Shown one piece after another: positions 20,343 through 30,355 of a stretch of 64,000 nt of DNA. The translations under genes and the position numbers were made by a program. The stretch comes from Alphaproteobacteria bacterium. GTDB taxonomy: Bacteria > Pseudomonadota > Alphaproteobacteria > UBA9655. Location of the stretch: contig JAGVLE010000035.1 in assembly GCA_020049895.1 (NCBI GenBank), positions 1-64,000 of the forward strand. The letters run 5' to 3'. Position 1 is the stretch's first letter. Each line of letters opens with the position of its first letter. Below the pieces are notes generated by a model. It made no database searches, had not been told where the DNA came from, and worked only from the letters and a program-made list of their open reading frames with translations.

Positions 20343-20420
20343 CTTTTCTTTAGAAGGGATTGCAACTCTTGTATCCTATGCTACACTTTTTGGCATTAAT
20401 CTACTAAATAAGAGGAACGT

Positions 20421-20897
20421 ATGGATAAATTACCAATGGCAGCTCATGGCTTAGAGCGACTTCAGCAGGAGTTAAAGCATCTAAAAAATGTAGAGCGCCA
20501 TGCAGTTATCAAAGCTATTTCTGAAGCTCGTGAGCATGGAGATTTGTCAGAAAATGCCGAATACCACGCGGCCAGAGACAGACAGGGCTTTATCGAAGGG
20601 CGGATCAAAGAGCTCGAAGACAAAGTCGCTCGTGCGGAAGTTATTGATGTTTCAAAACTTTCTGGAAAAGACATTAAATTCGGAGCAAAAGTAACACTCC
20701 TCGATGATGAAACAGAAGATGAGGCAACCTATCAACTCGTAGGAGTAGATGAAGCTGATATTAAACAAGGGCTTCTTTCTATTAGCTCTCCTCTCGCACG
20801 GGCCTTGATTGGTAAATCAGTTGGGGATACATGTGATATCTCAACACCAGGCAAAGGGTTTAAGTCGTACGAAATTCTCAAAGTTATTTATCAATAG
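20421..20897 (+). CDS. greA: transcription elongation factor GreA
   Basis: GreA inserts its coiled-coil tip into the RNA polymerase secondary channel and stimulates cleavage of backtracked RNA. The 158-residue protein has the N-terminal coiled coil with the acidic tip ([20 protein letters not shown], including the D-x-x-E catalytic pair) and the C-terminal FKBP-like domain ([18 protein letters not shown], then [16 protein letters not shown]). An AAGAGGAA ribosome site precedes the ATG. It lies between trpS and tRNA-Ser(CGA) and could be monocistronic. Confidence 0.97.
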   Translation: MDKLPMAAHGLERLQQELKHLKNVERHAVIKAISEAREHGDLSENAEYHAARDRQGFIEGRIKELEDKVARAEVIDVSKLSGKDIKFGAKVTLLDDETEDEATYQLVGVDEADIKQGLLSISSPLARALIGKSVGDTCDISTPGKGFKSYEILKVIYQ

Positions 20898-20909
20898 TAT
20901 CAATCTTAA

Positions 20910-20999
20910 GGAGGGGTGCCGGAGTGGCTGAACGGGGCGGTCTCGAAAACCGTTGTGCGTGCGAACGTACCGTGGGTTCGAATCCCACCTCCTCCGCCA
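20910..20999 (+). tRNA. tRNA-Ser (CGA)
   Basis: Plus strand, 90 bases with encoded GCCA. Acceptor stem GGAGGGG/CTCCTCC with one G-T pair; anticodon loop CTCGAAA (anticodon CGA); long variable arm GTGCGTGCGAACGTAC; T-arm GTGGGTTCGAATCCCAC. A mini-element begins eight bases after its 3' end. Confidence 0.94.
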
Positions 21000-21006
21000 A
21001 ACCATT

Positions 21007-21151
21007 TATAGCAAACCCACTTTAAGATCGCAGCGCTCTTCAAGAGATGGCAATAAATTCCTATACACGATAGCCGTCATCAGAGCTCGCAATGACGAAA
21101 GGGGTGAGCTTAAAGTATTTGTTAATTCGCTTTTAAAGTGGAATGGCTATA
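21007..21151. repeat. MITE-like element with 19-bp inverted ends
   Basis: The ends TATAGCAAACCCACTTTAA (21007-21025) and TTAAAGTGGAATGGCTATA (21133-21151) are inverted repeats matching at 15 of 19 positions. In the middle lies a near-perfect palindrome CGTCAT...GAGCTC...ATGACG (21075-21097) of the kind seen in rickettsial palindromic repeats. The 145-bp unit has no coding capacity of its own. Its right end overlaps the 3' end of the Cys-rich gene and supplies that gene's last nine codons and stop. It is adjacent to tRNA-Ser(CGA). A genome search for other copies would confirm mobility. Confidence 0.55.
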
Positions 21152-21523
21152 GACCAGAGGGATGGCCTCGACGTATTTGCCATGCCTTTTTTTATGCCCT
21201 TTATGGCTCTCGTATACTACGTACTCTTGCTTTTTAGGAGCAAAACAGTTTTCCACACAAGACATGTAATCATTTCTACAAGCCGTATAACTCCCTATGT
21301 ATTGATGGGATGATGAATCACACGACGCTTTGCATCCTTCAAGATAAGACCCGCACGCTGCATAACAGCCCGCGGCCTTTCTGTCTCCTAATTTAGTCGT
21401 GCAGGGAGGTGGATTGTCATCACATTTTGGAAAAATAGAGCAATGCTCATCGTCAGCCTTTAACGGCCCCATTATAAGGAGTATTCCTAAAATCAACCAA
21501 GAGCCTAGACTTTGTTTTCTCAC
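21122..21523 (-). CDS. exported cysteine-rich protein
   Basis: Unrecognised 133-residue protein with a signal peptide (MRKQSLGSWLILGILLIMG, cleavage probably after LKA) and ten cysteines in the mature part. They fall in the pattern CYAACGSYLEGCKASC (two CX3C pairs six residues apart) and CRNDYMSCVENC, suggesting a helical hairpin held by disulfides in the periplasm or outside the cell. The twin-CX3C spacing superficially resembles small mitochondrial TIM chaperones, but there is no further similarity to support a link. The C-terminus YSHSTLKAN is encoded by the end of the MITE-like element, so the original C-terminus has been replaced. Stand-alone gene; role unknown. Confidence 0.6.
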   Translation of the reverse strand: MRKQSLGSWLILGILLIMGPLKADDEHCSIFPKCDDNPPPCTTKLGDRKAAGCYAACGSYLEGCKASCDSSSHQYIGSYTACRNDYMSCVENCFAPKKQEYVVYESHKGHKKRHGKYVEAIPLVYSHSTLKAN

Positions 21524-21608
21524 GATTGTCTTCCTTTTGTTCCCAAGCTTTTTTCTTCTTGTTAGGATTGTTGCATAGGAAAGTTAACAATTCGTTGATA
21601 AAAGTTTT

Positions 21609-23006
21609 TTATTCTCCTGTCTGGATCTTCTCAACGAGCTCTTTTACTGTCGGAATATATCCATTGGCATAAAAGGGATCTTGGGAAAAACGATAAGCAG
21701 AATGCCCTGCAAACATAAGTTGATGGTCAACTTCTTCACTATGGCTAATGGCCTGGAGGGTTTTTTGAATACAAAATGAGCGAGGATCTGCTTTTCTGCT
21801 TGTTGTTCCTTCCTCATTTTGAGACCAATTACTAAATAAGCAAGCACTTAGGCAACCCATACACTCAATTTGATCTGTCAGAATTTCTTGAGATTTTGGC
21901 GGAGTCACAAAGATAAGAGTCGTATCCGGCGTCCGCATGGCTTCCGTATATCCCATTTTTCCCCAGGATTCTGCCATTTCTTTATCATGAGCTGTTAAGT
22001 AAACAAGACGCCCTCGTGCGCCTACAGGGAATCCTTCTGTGTGATCTCCCACAGGAGAAATGGAATACGCAACTTGACGCGCATTACGTTCCTTCAAGTC
22101 TTCAAGAAACGGATTAGACACAGCTGATGAATAAAATCCTGTCGGTGAAAACTTGTTAAGGTAAATATCTCCAGGTTGCAAGGTAAGTAAACGCTTCTTC
22201 CAAGCATCTGAAATAGGGCTTTCTTGCGTTAAAAGAGGTCGCGTTCCGAACTGAAAACCAATAGGTCCCAGGTCTGGATTATCAAGCCAATCTTCCCATT
22301 CTTTTAAGCACCAAACGCCCCCCGCCATAATAATAGGAGTATCGTTGAGACCACACTCTCGCATAACCCTTCGAAGCTCTACAACCCGTGGATAAGGATC
22401 TTCTGGTATTTCTGGCTTTTCACTATTACTCAGCCCATTATGCCCCCCAGCTCTCCATGGATCTTCGTATACAACAGCGCCCAGCCATTCTGGGAACTTA
22501 TGAAAAGCCCGCTTCCACAGTGCCCGAAAGGCCCGCCCAGAGGACACAATAGGATAATAATGGATTCCATAGCCGGCTGTAATTTCCGCGACTCTATAAG
22601 GCATTCCTGCTCCACAGGTAACCCCATGGATAAGGGGGCTCACTTCTTTTAACACCCCGTGAAGAATTTCTTCCACAGCTGCCATCTCCCAAAGAACATT
22701 CATGTGAAGACGACCCTGCCCATTTGACCTTTCATGGGCAATTTTAGCTTGTGTAATACCTCCTTGAATCCCAAAGGCAATCAACTCCCGATGACGTTCT
22801 CGGCGTGTTTGTCCCTTATAGGTAATAGGAATGAGGCGTCCGTCAGCATCCAAGGAATCCGCATTAACCGCAGAAAAGGTTCCAATCCCTCCCGTAGCCG
22901 ACCAAGCGCCTGAACTTTCTCCGTTAGAGACAGAAATTCCTTTTCCTCCCTCAATCAGAGGAAGAACTTCACGCCCGGAAAGACGAATAGGATTCAGTGT
23001 TTTCAC
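21609..23006 (-). CDS. nitronate monooxygenase / NPD-family flavoprotein
   Basis: The 465-residue protein fits the 2-nitropropane dioxygenase (NPD) FMN-barrel family: SGAWSATGGIGTFSAVN near the N-terminus, HGVTCGAGMPYRVAEI, VSSGRAF, and TPIIMAGGVWCLKEWEDWL with GPIGFQFGTRPLLTQES forming the phosphate-binding end of the barrel. Family members oxidise alkyl nitronates, though many (including FabK) act on other substrates, so the true substrate is uncertain. After the barrel there is an extension of about 100 residues with a cysteine cluster (CMGCLSAC near residue 385) that could bind a metal. This longer form occurs in alphaproteobacteria. It lies downstream of pnp on the same strand, about 65 bases away with a hairpin between. 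Confidence 0.75.
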   Translation of the reverse strand: MKTLNPIRLSGREVLPLIEGGKGISVSNGESSGAWSATGGIGTFSAVNADSLDADGRLIPITYKGQTRRERHRELIAFGIQGGITQAKIAHERSNGQGRLHMNVLWEMAAVEEILHGVLKEVSPLIHGVTCGAGMPYRVAEITAGYGIHYYPIVSSGRAFRALWKRAFHKFPEWLGAVVYEDPWRAGGHNGLSNSEKPEIPEDPYPRVVELRRVMRECGLNDTPIIMAGGVWCLKEWEDWLDNPDLGPIGFQFGTRPLLTQESPISDAWKKRLLTLQPGDIYLNKFSPTGFYSSAVSNPFLEDLKERNARQVAYSISPVGDHTEGFPVGARGRLVYLTAHDKEMAESWGKMGYTEAMRTPDTTLIFVTPPKSQEILTDQIECMGCLSACLFSNWSQNEEGTTSRKADPRSFCIQKTLQAISHSEEVDHQLMFAGHSAYRFSQDPFYANGYIPTVKELVEKIQTGE

Positions 23007-23030
23007 AGTATATGAGACTCCTTATAGGTA

Positions 23031-23063
23031 ATACTCTCCTTTGCAACCTAGCTCAGAGAGTAT
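23031..23063 (-). terminator. hairpin between pnp and the NPD gene
   Basis: ATACTCTC and GAGAGTAT form an 8-bp perfect stem around a 17-base loop just after the pnp stop. There is no T-run, so it may be an RNA-processing or stability hairpin rather than a simple terminator. Confidence 0.3.
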
Positions 23064-23072
23064 ATGTAGGAA

Positions 23073-25187
23073 TTAATCAGCTTGAGACGGTATCTCTTGG
23101 CCTGTGGTTTGATCAACTCGCTTCATGCTGAGGCGAATTTTTCCACGATTATCCGTTTCAATTACCTTTACAAAGACTTCATCGCCTTCTTTAACGACAT
23201 CGCCTGTCTTTTCCACACGTCGAGGAGCGAGCTCACTAATATGAACAAGACCATCCTGACTCCCACAGAAGTTAACAAAAGCACCGAAATCAACAATGCG
23301 AACAACTTTACCTTTGTAAATTAGGCCTACCTCCGGTTCATCTGTAATGCCACGAATTCTCTTTTCAGCAGCGGCAATCACCTCGGCGTTAGGACCTGAA
23401 ACATTGATAGTCCCATCATCTGAGATGTCTACCTTGGCTCCAGTTGTTTCACAAATATCACGGATAACTTTTCCGCCCGTTCCGATAACTTCACGGATTT
23501 TATCTTTTGGAATCGTAAACGTAGTGATACGCGGCGCACATTCTTTTACCTCTGAGCGCGCTTCTTCAATAGCCTCTCTCATTTTTCCGAGAATGTGAAG
23601 GCGTCCTTGGCGAGCTTGCTCAAGAGCGATTTCCATAATTTCCCGAGTGATACTGGTGATCTTTAGATCCATTTGGAGGGCTGTAATTCCATTCTCACTT
23701 CCAGCGACTTTAAAGTCCATATCTCCGAGATGATCTTCATCTCCGATAATGTCTGAAAGAACAGCGAACTTCTTGTCTTCCTTAATAAGACCCATAGCAA
23801 TACCCGCAACAGGCCTTTCTAAAGGCACACCCGCATCCATCAGAGCAAGAGAGCCCCCACAAACGCTTGCCATAGACGAGGATCCATCAGATTCCAAAAT
23901 CTCAGAAACAAGACGAATCGTATAAGGGAATTTATCTTTACTCGGCATGAGGGGATGCAAGGAACGCCAGGCAAGCTTTCCATGTCCAATTTCCCGTCGA
24001 CCTGGGCCAGTCATGCGTCCCGTCTCTCCCACAGAAAAAGGAGGGAAGTTATAATGGAGAAGGAAGGGTTCTTTATATTCGCCTTCAAGGGCATCAATAA
24101 TTTGTTCATTCTGACCTGTTCCAAGTGTAGCGACAACAAGCGCTTGGGTAGATCCTCTTGTAAACAAGGCACTTCCATGTGCCCGCGGAAGGGCTCCTAC
24201 TTCACTTACTATAGGCCGTATGGTTTTTGTGTCCCTGCCGTCAATTCTCAAGCCTGTTTCCAAAATTTGATGACGAACAAGATTCTTTGTAAGTTCTTTA
24301 AACTCGCTTACAGCAAGGGATTCTGGGAACCCCTCTTCAACCAATGCTTGGACCGTTTGTACTTTGATCAACGTCACTTTTTCATGGCGAATGGACTTAT
24401 TATGAATGCTGTAGGCTGCCTTTAAATCTTCTGTTGCCAGTTCAATAAGACGAGCGACCAACTTCTCGCGTTGTTCGTGCTCTGGAACAAGCTCCCACGG
24501 GGTTTTTGCACAGTCTTCCGCAAGATTGATGATCATTTGAATGACAGGTTGAAAATGGTCATGACCAAACATAACCGCTTCAAGCATTTGCGCTTCCGAA
24601 AGCTCATGAGCTTCCGATTCAACCATCAATACTCCCTCAATAGTTCCCGCAATAACTAGATTCAGTTTAGATTCAGTAAGCTGGTCGATAGTAGGATTTA
24701 AGACGAATTCTTCATTAATGAGTCCAACCCGAGCTGCACCTATCGGTCCTAGGAAAGGAAGACCTGACAATGTAAGGGCTGCTGACGCACCAATAAGGGC
24801 TGGAATATCCGGATTTACTTCCATATCGTGGCTTAGAACAGTACAAACCACCTGGGTATCGTTGACAAATCCTGGAGCAAAAAGAGGGCGAATAGGGCGA
24901 TCAATTAAACGTGAAACTAATGTTTCATTTTCACTTGGTTTACCTTCCCTTTTAAAGAATCCTCCGGGAATACGGCCTGCTGCATATGCTCTTTCCTGAT
25001 AATGAACTGTAAGAGGGAAGAAAGCCATGTCTGGCATAGCCGTTTTATGAGCCACAGCTGTACATAAAACAATTGTTTCCCCATAAGTTACAAGGACAGC
25101 CCCATCTGCTTGCCGAGCAAGTCTCCCGGTTTCCAGAATTAAGGGCTTACCCCCCCACATTATTTCTTTTCGATATACATTAAACAT
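23073..25187 (-). CDS. pnp: polyribonucleotide nucleotidyltransferase
   Basis: PNPase degrades RNA 3' to 5' by phosphorolysis and is a degradosome core enzyme. The 704-residue product has the two RNase PH-like domains (the second with the catalytic region [20 protein letters not shown]), the helical linker, a KH domain with [19 protein letters not shown] near 560, and a C-terminal S1 domain ([24 protein letters not shown]). All are intact and in order. It follows rpsO by 38 bases on the same strand, the conserved truB-rpsO-pnp arrangement in which pnp is usually co-transcribed and autoregulated through its leader. Confidence 0.97.
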   Translation of the reverse strand: MFNVYRKEIMWGGKPLILETGRLARQADGAVLVTYGETIVLCTAVAHKTAMPDMAFFPLTVHYQERAYAAGRIPGGFFKREGKPSENETLVSRLIDRPIRPLFAPGFVNDTQVVCTVLSHDMEVNPDIPALIGASAALTLSGLPFLGPIGAARVGLINEEFVLNPTIDQLTESKLNLVIAGTIEGVLMVESEAHELSEAQMLEAVMFGHDHFQPVIQMIINLAEDCAKTPWELVPEHEQREKLVARLIELATEDLKAAYSIHNKSIRHEKVTLIKVQTVQALVEEGFPESLAVSEFKELTKNLVRHQILETGLRIDGRDTKTIRPIVSEVGALPRAHGSALFTRGSTQALVVATLGTGQNEQIIDALEGEYKEPFLLHYNFPPFSVGETGRMTGPGRREIGHGKLAWRSLHPLMPSKDKFPYTIRLVSEILESDGSSSMASVCGGSLALMDAGVPLERPVAGIAMGLIKEDKKFAVLSDIIGDEDHLGDMDFKVAGSENGITALQMDLKITSITREIMEIALEQARQGRLHILGKMREAIEEARSEVKECAPRITTFTIPKDKIREVIGTGGKVIRDICETTGAKVDISDDGTINVSGPNAEVIAAAEKRIRGITDEPEVGLIYKGKVVRIVDFGAFVNFCGSQDGLVHISELAPRRVEKTGDVVKEGDEVFVKVIETDNRGKIRLSMKRVDQTTGQEIPSQAD

Positions 25188-25225
25188 CAGTTTTAAATTC
25201 CTATTTTATTTCAATAACTTACCGT

Positions 25226-25495
25226 TTATCGCCTTAATCCCAAACTTCCAATGAGTTTTCCATAGCGAGTTTCATCAACGCGCTTTAGATAATCTAGCAG
25301 GCGACGTCTACGGCTCACAAGCATCAAGAGCCCACGGCGAGAGTGAAAATCTTTCTTATGACCGCCCATATGGCCCGTTAGATTATTAATCCGTTCTGTC
25401 AGGATAGCGACTTGGACTTCTGGGGATCCCGTATCATTTTTGTCAGTTGCAAATTCTTTAATAACTTCTTGTTTGCGTGCAGATGTAATCGACAT
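25226..25495 (-). CDS. rpsO: 30S ribosomal protein S15
   Basis: S15 binds 16S rRNA early in assembly of the platform. The 89-residue form starting [12 protein letters not shown] matches the family; the track frame opens 23 codons further upstream, overlapping truB, which is not real. GAGGAG lies eight bases ahead of this ATG and five ahead of another ATG one codon upstream, which is also possible. The conserved blocks [15 protein letters not shown] and [19 protein letters not shown] are present. It sits between truB and pnp, the standard order. Confidence 0.96.
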   Translation of the reverse strand: MSITSARKQEVIKEFATDKNDTGSPEVQVAILTERINNLTGHMGGHKKDFHSRRGLLMLVSRRRRLLDYLKRVDETRYGKLIGSLGLRR

Positions 25496-25511
25496 CATTG
25501 TACTCCTCTTT

Positions 25512-26381
25512 TTAAAGGTTAAACACTCGAAGGGGCTTAATTTTCCCCTCAGCTCTTTTCGCAAGAGCTTGAGGAATGCCTTGGCACATGATCAACACTA
25601 TGTCTTCTCTTAAATCAGAGGTGAGAAGGAGTTGACCTTGGCGAAGTTTAAGCGCCTCTTCATCCTCCACTTCAAGAGCCAGGATGTCGGCCAGCGCATC
25701 TGGAAGTGGTAAAACGGACTTCATTAGTTCTGAGTTATGCCCTATCTTGCGAAGAGAATCTAGTAAAATCGCATTTTTCTCGTAAAAAGGCCCAGCCTGA
25801 GTCCGCCTAAGACAGCTGATATAACCATATGTTCCCAGACAAATCGCTATGTCTCTTCCCAAGCTACGCACGTACGTTCCTTTACTACACACCACATCAA
25901 AGGTAGCCGAATCAGGGGACACAGCCACTAACTCGAGAGAAATAATGGTCAGAAGGCGAGAGGAAAGCTCTACTTTCTTCCCCTCTCTCGCCAACGCGTA
26001 GGCTCTTTTTCCTCCAATTTTCAATGCCGAGTACACTGGAGGCACTTGCTCAATTTCTCCTCTAAAACGAGGAAGGATAGCTTCAATATCCTCTCTTGTA
26101 GGTCTACGAGAAGACGTCGCTGTGACGTCTCCTTCCCGATCATCCGTGGTACGTGTTTCCCCCCAGGTTACCTCAAATTGGTATGCTTTTGTTCCATCCA
26201 AAATGTAGGAAAGGGCTTTTGTTGCTTCCCCTAAGGCCACTGGCAATACCCCAGAGGCTAATGGATCCAAAGTTCCTCCATGTCCTGCTTTTTTCGTATT
26301 AAAAATACGCCTTACGGCGGCTACCACATGCGCTGAACTCATCCCTTCAGGCTTATCAACAATCACCCATCCATGAACCAT
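25512..26381 (-). CDS. truB: tRNA pseudouridine-55 synthase
   Basis: TruB makes pseudouridine 55 in the T-loop of tRNAs. The 289-residue protein begins [17 protein letters not shown] and contains the catalytic-Asp motif [23 protein letters not shown], then [17 protein letters not shown], and a C-terminal PUA-like part ([11 protein letters not shown] at the end). Length is usual. It heads the truB-rpsO-pnp group on the minus strand, with 16 bases to the real rpsO start, and lies 21 bases after the end of the cytochrome b-c1 gene, so these may share a transcript. Confidence 0.96.
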   Translation of the reverse strand: MVHGWVIVDKPEGMSSAHVVAAVRRIFNTKKAGHGGTLDPLASGVLPVALGEATKALSYILDGTKAYQFEVTWGETRTTDDREGDVTATSSRRPTREDIEAILPRFRGEIEQVPPVYSALKIGGKRAYALAREGKKVELSSRLLTIISLELVAVSPDSATFDVVCSKGTYVRSLGRDIAICLGTYGYISCLRRTQAGPFYEKNAILLDSLRKIGHNSELMKSVLPLPDALADILALEVEDEEALKLRQGQLLLTSDLREDIVLIMCQGIPQALAKRAEGKIKPLRVFNL

Positions 26382-26402
26382 TAACTCTCTCCAAAATAGG
26401 GC

Positions 26403-28328
26403 TTATCGGACCCTTGCCCAAACGACTTTCATCACAAAATACATCAATGCTGTAAAAACAAGGAAATAGATTAAAACGCGAATTCCCATGCGTTTGCGCG
26501 CCTCCATCTCAGGCTCGGCCGCCCAAGCTAAGAAAGTTACCACATCCTTGGCCATGTTTTCTACGGAAGGCTTAGAGCCATCATCATAGGTCACAAGACC
26601 CTCTGATAATGGAGGCAACATGGCAATTTGCCCGCCCGGGAAGATTGGGTTATACGACATTCCGAGAGAAAGCTGCACCTCACGCGGGGGCGTTTGCTCA
26701 TACCCTGTCAGAAGCGCATACACATAATCGGCACCCCCCATCCGGGCTTTGGTGATCAAGGAAAGGTCAGGAGGGAAGGCTCCGTTATTAGCAGCACGCG
26801 CCGCCTTTTCATTCTTATAGGGTCCAGGGATAGAATCCGTTGGAAGAGCAAGGCGTTCAGTGGGCTCTCCCTCGTCATTGAGGGTAGGAATTTTATGGTC
26901 TGCAGCAATGGCCTTAATTTCTTCAGGAGAATAACCAAGACCAGCTAAGTCCCGAAAACGCAACTGATGGAGGCTATGACACGTAGAGCACACATTTTGA
27001 AAGACTTGAAACCCATGTTGAAGATCTGTTCGATCAAAGGTTCCCGTGGATCCTTGAAAGGACCAGTTTTCACTAGGGGGAGTTGACGCCTCAGTCGCGT
27101 AAAGAGGCCCTGAAAGCGCCAAAAGAATACAAAAAGACGTCGGAAGAGCACGCGGCTTTTCAAAGCGTCCCAAGAGCGGAACAAGCGCGAAGAAGAAGGC
27201 AAAATAATAGGCTGTTGTCAGTTGCCCCAGAAGCTGATTAGAAAGCCCGCCAAGCTTTACGTATATATGATCTGGTGTGTGGGCTCCGACAATCCCTAAA
27301 ATGAAGCAATCTATGATAAACGTCCAGAATACCCATTTAAAAATAGGGCGAAATCGAGCACTGCGAACAGGGGAACGATCCAACCAGGGAAGAAAGAACA
27401 AGATCCCCACCGCTCCAAACATGGCAATCACACCGAAAAGCTTGTTGGGAATGGAACGAAGAATGGCATAAAAGGGTAAGAAATACCATTCAGGAACGAT
27501 GTGGGCCGGGGTTACCAATGGGTTAGCAGGGATATAGTTATCTGGTTCTCCAAAGAAATTAGGGTCAAAGAAAATAAAATAAGACCACACAAGGCCTAGA
27601 ATCCCCAAACCAAAGAAATCTTTAGCCGTATAATAGGGGTGAAATGGGATCTTGTCTGCTTTGGTGGCCTCTATTCCCAAAGGGTTATTTGAGCCATGTT
27701 GATGAAGCGCAATCAAGTGCAGCCCCACTACCCCAACAATCAGGAAGGGAAATAAATAGTGGAGGACAAAAAAGCGATTAAGCGTGGGACTGTCGACAGA
27801 AAAGCCCCCCCACAACCATTGGACAATGTCGTCTCCAAAGGGAAAGACAGAGAAAAGATTTGTAATGACCGTGGCCCCCCAATAGCTCATCTGCCCCCAC
27901 GGCAGCACATAGCCCATAAAAGCCGTTGCCATCATAAGAAGGAGAATCACAACTCCCAAAATCCACAGCAACTCACGAGGCGCCTTATAGGACCCATAAT
28001 ACAAGCCACGAAACATATGAATATAAACGATGATAAAGAATACGCTTGCTCCATTGGCATGCAAATACCGCATAAACCAACCGTAATTGACGTTCCTCAT
28101 GATATATTCGACGCTATCAAAGGCCTTGTCCGCATTAGGATCGTAATGCATGGCCAAAAAGATGCCGGAAACAATCATAATGACAAGCGTAATGCCAGCC
28201 AGAGAGCCAAAATTCCAAAAATAGTTCAGGTTTTTAGGAGTCGGATAATTCCGGAGTTCCTTATTAAGAAAGGTAAAGACAGGTAAACGACTATCGATCC
28301 ATTCCACAAGCTTACCAGGCTTAGCCAT
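26403..28328 (-). CDS. petBC: cytochrome b - cytochrome c1 fusion of the bc1 complex
   Basis: This 641-residue protein joins two subunits of the ubiquinol-cytochrome c reductase. Residues to about 400 are cytochrome b, with the helix-B/D haem histidines and blocks such as [21 protein letters not shown] and [18 protein letters not shown]. Directly after come a short hydrophobic stretch ([14 protein letters not shown]) that matches the cytochrome c1 signal peptide, then c1 itself with haem site CSTCH, PDLSLI and [13 protein letters not shown], and a C-terminal anchor helix. The true start is [10 protein letters not shown] with GAGGAGAAG ahead, overlapping the petA stop by eight bases; the longer track frame is not used. 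An analogous fused precursor, fbcH, is known from Bradyrhizobium and is cleaved after export. No frame change is needed to read through. Confidence 0.93.
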   Translation of the reverse strand: MAKPGKLVEWIDSRLPVFTFLNKELRNYPTPKNLNYFWNFGSLAGITLVIMIVSGIFLAMHYDPNADKAFDSVEYIMRNVNYGWFMRYLHANGASVFFIIVYIHMFRGLYYGSYKAPRELLWILGVVILLLMMATAFMGYVLPWGQMSYWGATVITNLFSVFPFGDDIVQWLWGGFSVDSPTLNRFFVLHYLFPFLIVGVVGLHLIALHQHGSNNPLGIEATKADKIPFHPYYTAKDFFGLGILGLVWSYFIFFDPNFFGEPDNYIPANPLVTPAHIVPEWYFLPFYAILRSIPNKLFGVIAMFGAVGILFFLPWLDRSPVRSARFRPIFKWVFWTFIIDCFILGIVGAHTPDHIYVKLGGLSNQLLGQLTTAYYFAFFFALVPLLGRFEKPRALPTSFCILLALSGPLYATEASTPPSENWSFQGSTGTFDRTDLQHGFQVFQNVCSTCHSLHQLRFRDLAGLGYSPEEIKAIAADHKIPTLNDEGEPTERLALPTDSIPGPYKNEKAARAANNGAFPPDLSLITKARMGGADYVYALLTGYEQTPPREVQLSLGMSYNPIFPGGQIAMLPPLSEGLVTYDDGSKPSVENMAKDVVTFLAWAAEPEMEARKRMGIRVLIYFLVFTALMYFVMKVVWARVR

Positions 28329-28878
28329 GGGCCTTCTCCTCAGCACCAATACGTATGACTGTGTCTGTAAGAAATATATAGGGTGGAACAGCAAGATTTA
28401 AGGGGGCTGGCCCTCGCCGAACGCGCCCTGAGGTATCATAAAGAGATCCATGACAAGGGCAAGCCCACCCTCCATATTGTCCACGACTTTCCATCGCTTT
28501 GTTTCCTGTTGGAATGCATCCTAAATGGGTACAAATACCAACGACAATCAGCCAAGGTTCATGCTTTTCTTTAACGCGCGCTTGATCTGATTCTGGATCT
28601 ATTAAATTCGAAAGAGGTGTTTTGCGGGCTTCTTCTATTTCAGCTACCGTACGGTGGCGCACAAAAACAGGTTTTCCTCTCCAAACAACTGTAATCGCCT
28701 GACCTTCAGGAATAGCTGCCAAATCTACATCAACGGTAGATTGGGCCAAGACATCCGCAGCTGGGTTCATACTATCGAGAAAAGGCCAAGCAAAACAAGC
28801 TGCACCCGCGGCTCCGACAGCCCCTGTCGTGAGCATCAAAAAATCCCGTCGCGTAGGAGAAGAAGGCGCATCCGTCAT
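28321..28878 (-). CDS. petA: Rieske iron-sulfur subunit of the bc1 complex
   Basis: The Rieske protein passes electrons from ubiquinol to cytochrome c1. The 185-residue product carries both cluster loops, CTHLGCIP and CPCHGSLYD, each with its Cys-His pair, and the family block [10 protein letters not shown]. The N-terminus ([21 protein letters not shown]) is the twin-arginine, uncleaved anchor typical of bacterial Rieske proteins, so export is by Tat. It is first in a petA-petBC operon; its stop overlaps the cytochrome b start by eight bases. Confidence 0.96.
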   Translation of the reverse strand: MTDAPSSPTRRDFLMLTTGAVGAAGAACFAWPFLDSMNPAADVLAQSTVDVDLAAIPEGQAITVVWRGKPVFVRHRTVAEIEEARKTPLSNLIDPESDQARVKEKHEPWLIVVGICTHLGCIPTGNKAMESRGQYGGWACPCHGSLYDTSGRVRRGPAPLNLAVPPYIFLTDTVIRIGAEEKAHG

Positions 28879-28950
28879 GTGTATGTTCTACGCTTGTTTA
28901 GCTTATCTTTCAAGAGCAAGGAGAAGGGTAATTTTTGTGCCACTGCCTTA

Positions 28951-29838
28951 CTATTCTCTTTCTCCCATGGTTGCTTCTTTGACAGCCTGCTGCAATTTAT
29001 TAAAAGCACGAATTTCAAGCTGTCGCACGCGCTCTCGGGAAAGTCCTAAATCTTGGGCAACGGTCTCAAGCGTTGCAGAAGGCTCTTTAAGCCGGCGCTC
29101 TCGGATAATAAACTGCTCCCGTTCATTCAAAGACTTTATAGCTGTTGCGAGGATGGAATTTTTATGAACGACTTCATCTTTTTCCAGCAGGCTATCTTCT
29201 TGGTTTTCGGTTTCATCCATAAGCCAATCTTGCCATTCGTCTGCCCCCTCTTCTTGGACAGGCGTATTAAGAGATTTATCATGCCCCGAAAGGCGCTTGT
29301 TCATATCAACAACTTCTTGTTCCGAGACATTCAATTGATGAGAGATTTCTTTAATGGAAGCAGAGGTAAGAATAGGCTGGTCTATGGTTTGAAGCTCATT
29401 TTTGAGACGTCTTAAGTTAAAGAAAAGTTTTTTTTGAGCTGCCGTCGTTCCAATTTTCACGAGGGACCAAGAATGCAAGATATACTCTTGCATGTTTGCG
29501 CGAATCCACCACATAGCATAGGTTGAAAAACGAAAGCCTTTATCGGGATCAAATTTTCCCAACGCCTTCATGAGCCCTAAATTTCCTTCAGCAATCAAGT
29601 CTCCAATAGGGAGCCCATACCCTCTATATCCTGTCGCTACTTTTGCAACTAAGCGCAAGTGAGCAGTGACTAGTTTTTCAGCAGCTTTGGGGTCTTTATG
29701 TTCATGCCACCGTTTTGCTAAAATGTATTCTTCTTCAGAATCTAAGAAAGGGACATTTCTAATTTCAGATAAATAGCGCGCTAAGCCATCGACAAAACGA
29801 GGCGGGCTGGGAAGATGAGTGTGAGGACCATTAGACAC
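28951..29838 (-). CDS. rpoH: RNA polymerase sigma factor RpoH (sigma-32)
   Basis: RpoH directs RNA polymerase to heat-shock promoters. The 295-residue protein has sigma-70 region 1.2/2 with the highly conserved FSTYAMWWIRANMQEYILHSWSLVKIGTT, whose final part containing AAQKKLFFNLR is the RpoH-specific box, and region 4 ending in LGLSRERVRQLEIRAFNKLQ, the -35 recognition helix. It lies about 70 bases after petA's start on the same strand and is probably a separate unit. It is the obvious candidate regulator of clpB in this window. Confidence 0.95.
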   Translation of the reverse strand: MSNGPHTHLPSPPRFVDGLARYLSEIRNVPFLDSEEEYILAKRWHEHKDPKAAEKLVTAHLRLVAKVATGYRGYGLPIGDLIAEGNLGLMKALGKFDPDKGFRFSTYAMWWIRANMQEYILHSWSLVKIGTTAAQKKLFFNLRRLKNELQTIDQPILTSASIKEISHQLNVSEQEVVDMNKRLSGHDKSLNTPVQEEGADEWQDWLMDETENQEDSLLEKDEVVHKNSILATAIKSLNEREQFIIRERRLKEPSATLETVAQDLGLSRERVRQLEIRAFNKLQQAVKEATMGERE

Positions 29839-29944
29839 GAAACTTTCTCCAAAGCTGATACGCTCTTCATCCCTTACCAGAAAAACGAACTGAGATGAAG
29901 TCTATCTTATTCTAGCTCTCTGTCCATGAATAAAATTTTAATTT

Positions 29945-30355
29945 TTACTCTCTTTTGCCTGCCTGGCCCAAAATCTCCCAGGAAGCTCCATCAATGGGCA
30001 TAACCGACAGGCGAGATTGCTTGACGAGGCCAATATTCTGAAGACGTGGGTCACTTTTAATGTGGGCTAACGACACAGGATGGGGAAGGGATTCTAGCAC
30101 TTTCACGTCCACCATTCCAAACCGGCCAGAAGGGTCTGAGGGATCCGGGTAATAAGGCTTTATGACTGTTACAATCCCCATAATACGACGCTCATTCCCT
30201 GAGTGATAGAATAAAGCCAGGTCCCCTACTTTCATCACTCGCAAGTTGTTACGCGCTTGGTAGTTTCGGACTCCATCCCAGGAAGTAACTTCATTCTTGA
30301 CCTGGTCAGCCCAAGACCACACATCTGGCTCACTTTTGATAAGCCAATAGGCCAC
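29945..30355 (-). CDS. EVE-domain protein
   Basis: The 136-residue protein is an EVE-domain (DUF55, PUA-like fold) protein: AYWLIKSEPDVWSW at the start, TSWDGVRNYQARNNLRVMKVGDLALFYHS in the centre and YPDPSD, LGQAGKRE near the end are characteristic. EVE domains are thought to bind modified nucleotides in RNA or DNA; the precise role in alphaproteobacterial housekeeping copies is unknown. It starts with GTG directly after the gpsA stop (TAAGTG), so the two are translationally coupled in one operon. Confidence 0.88.
   Translation of the reverse strand: MAYWLIKSEPDVWSWADQVKNEVTSWDGVRNYQARNNLRVMKVGDLALFYHSGNERRIMGIVTVIKPYYPDPSDPSGRFGMVDVKVLESLPHPVSLAHIKSDPRLQNIGLVKQSRLSVMPIDGASWEILGQAGKRE

Noticed and set aside
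20953-21237. 94-codon plus-strand frame between tRNA-Ser and the Cys-rich gene
   Set aside because: It combines part of the tRNA, the MITE-like element and the antisense of the Cys-rich gene.
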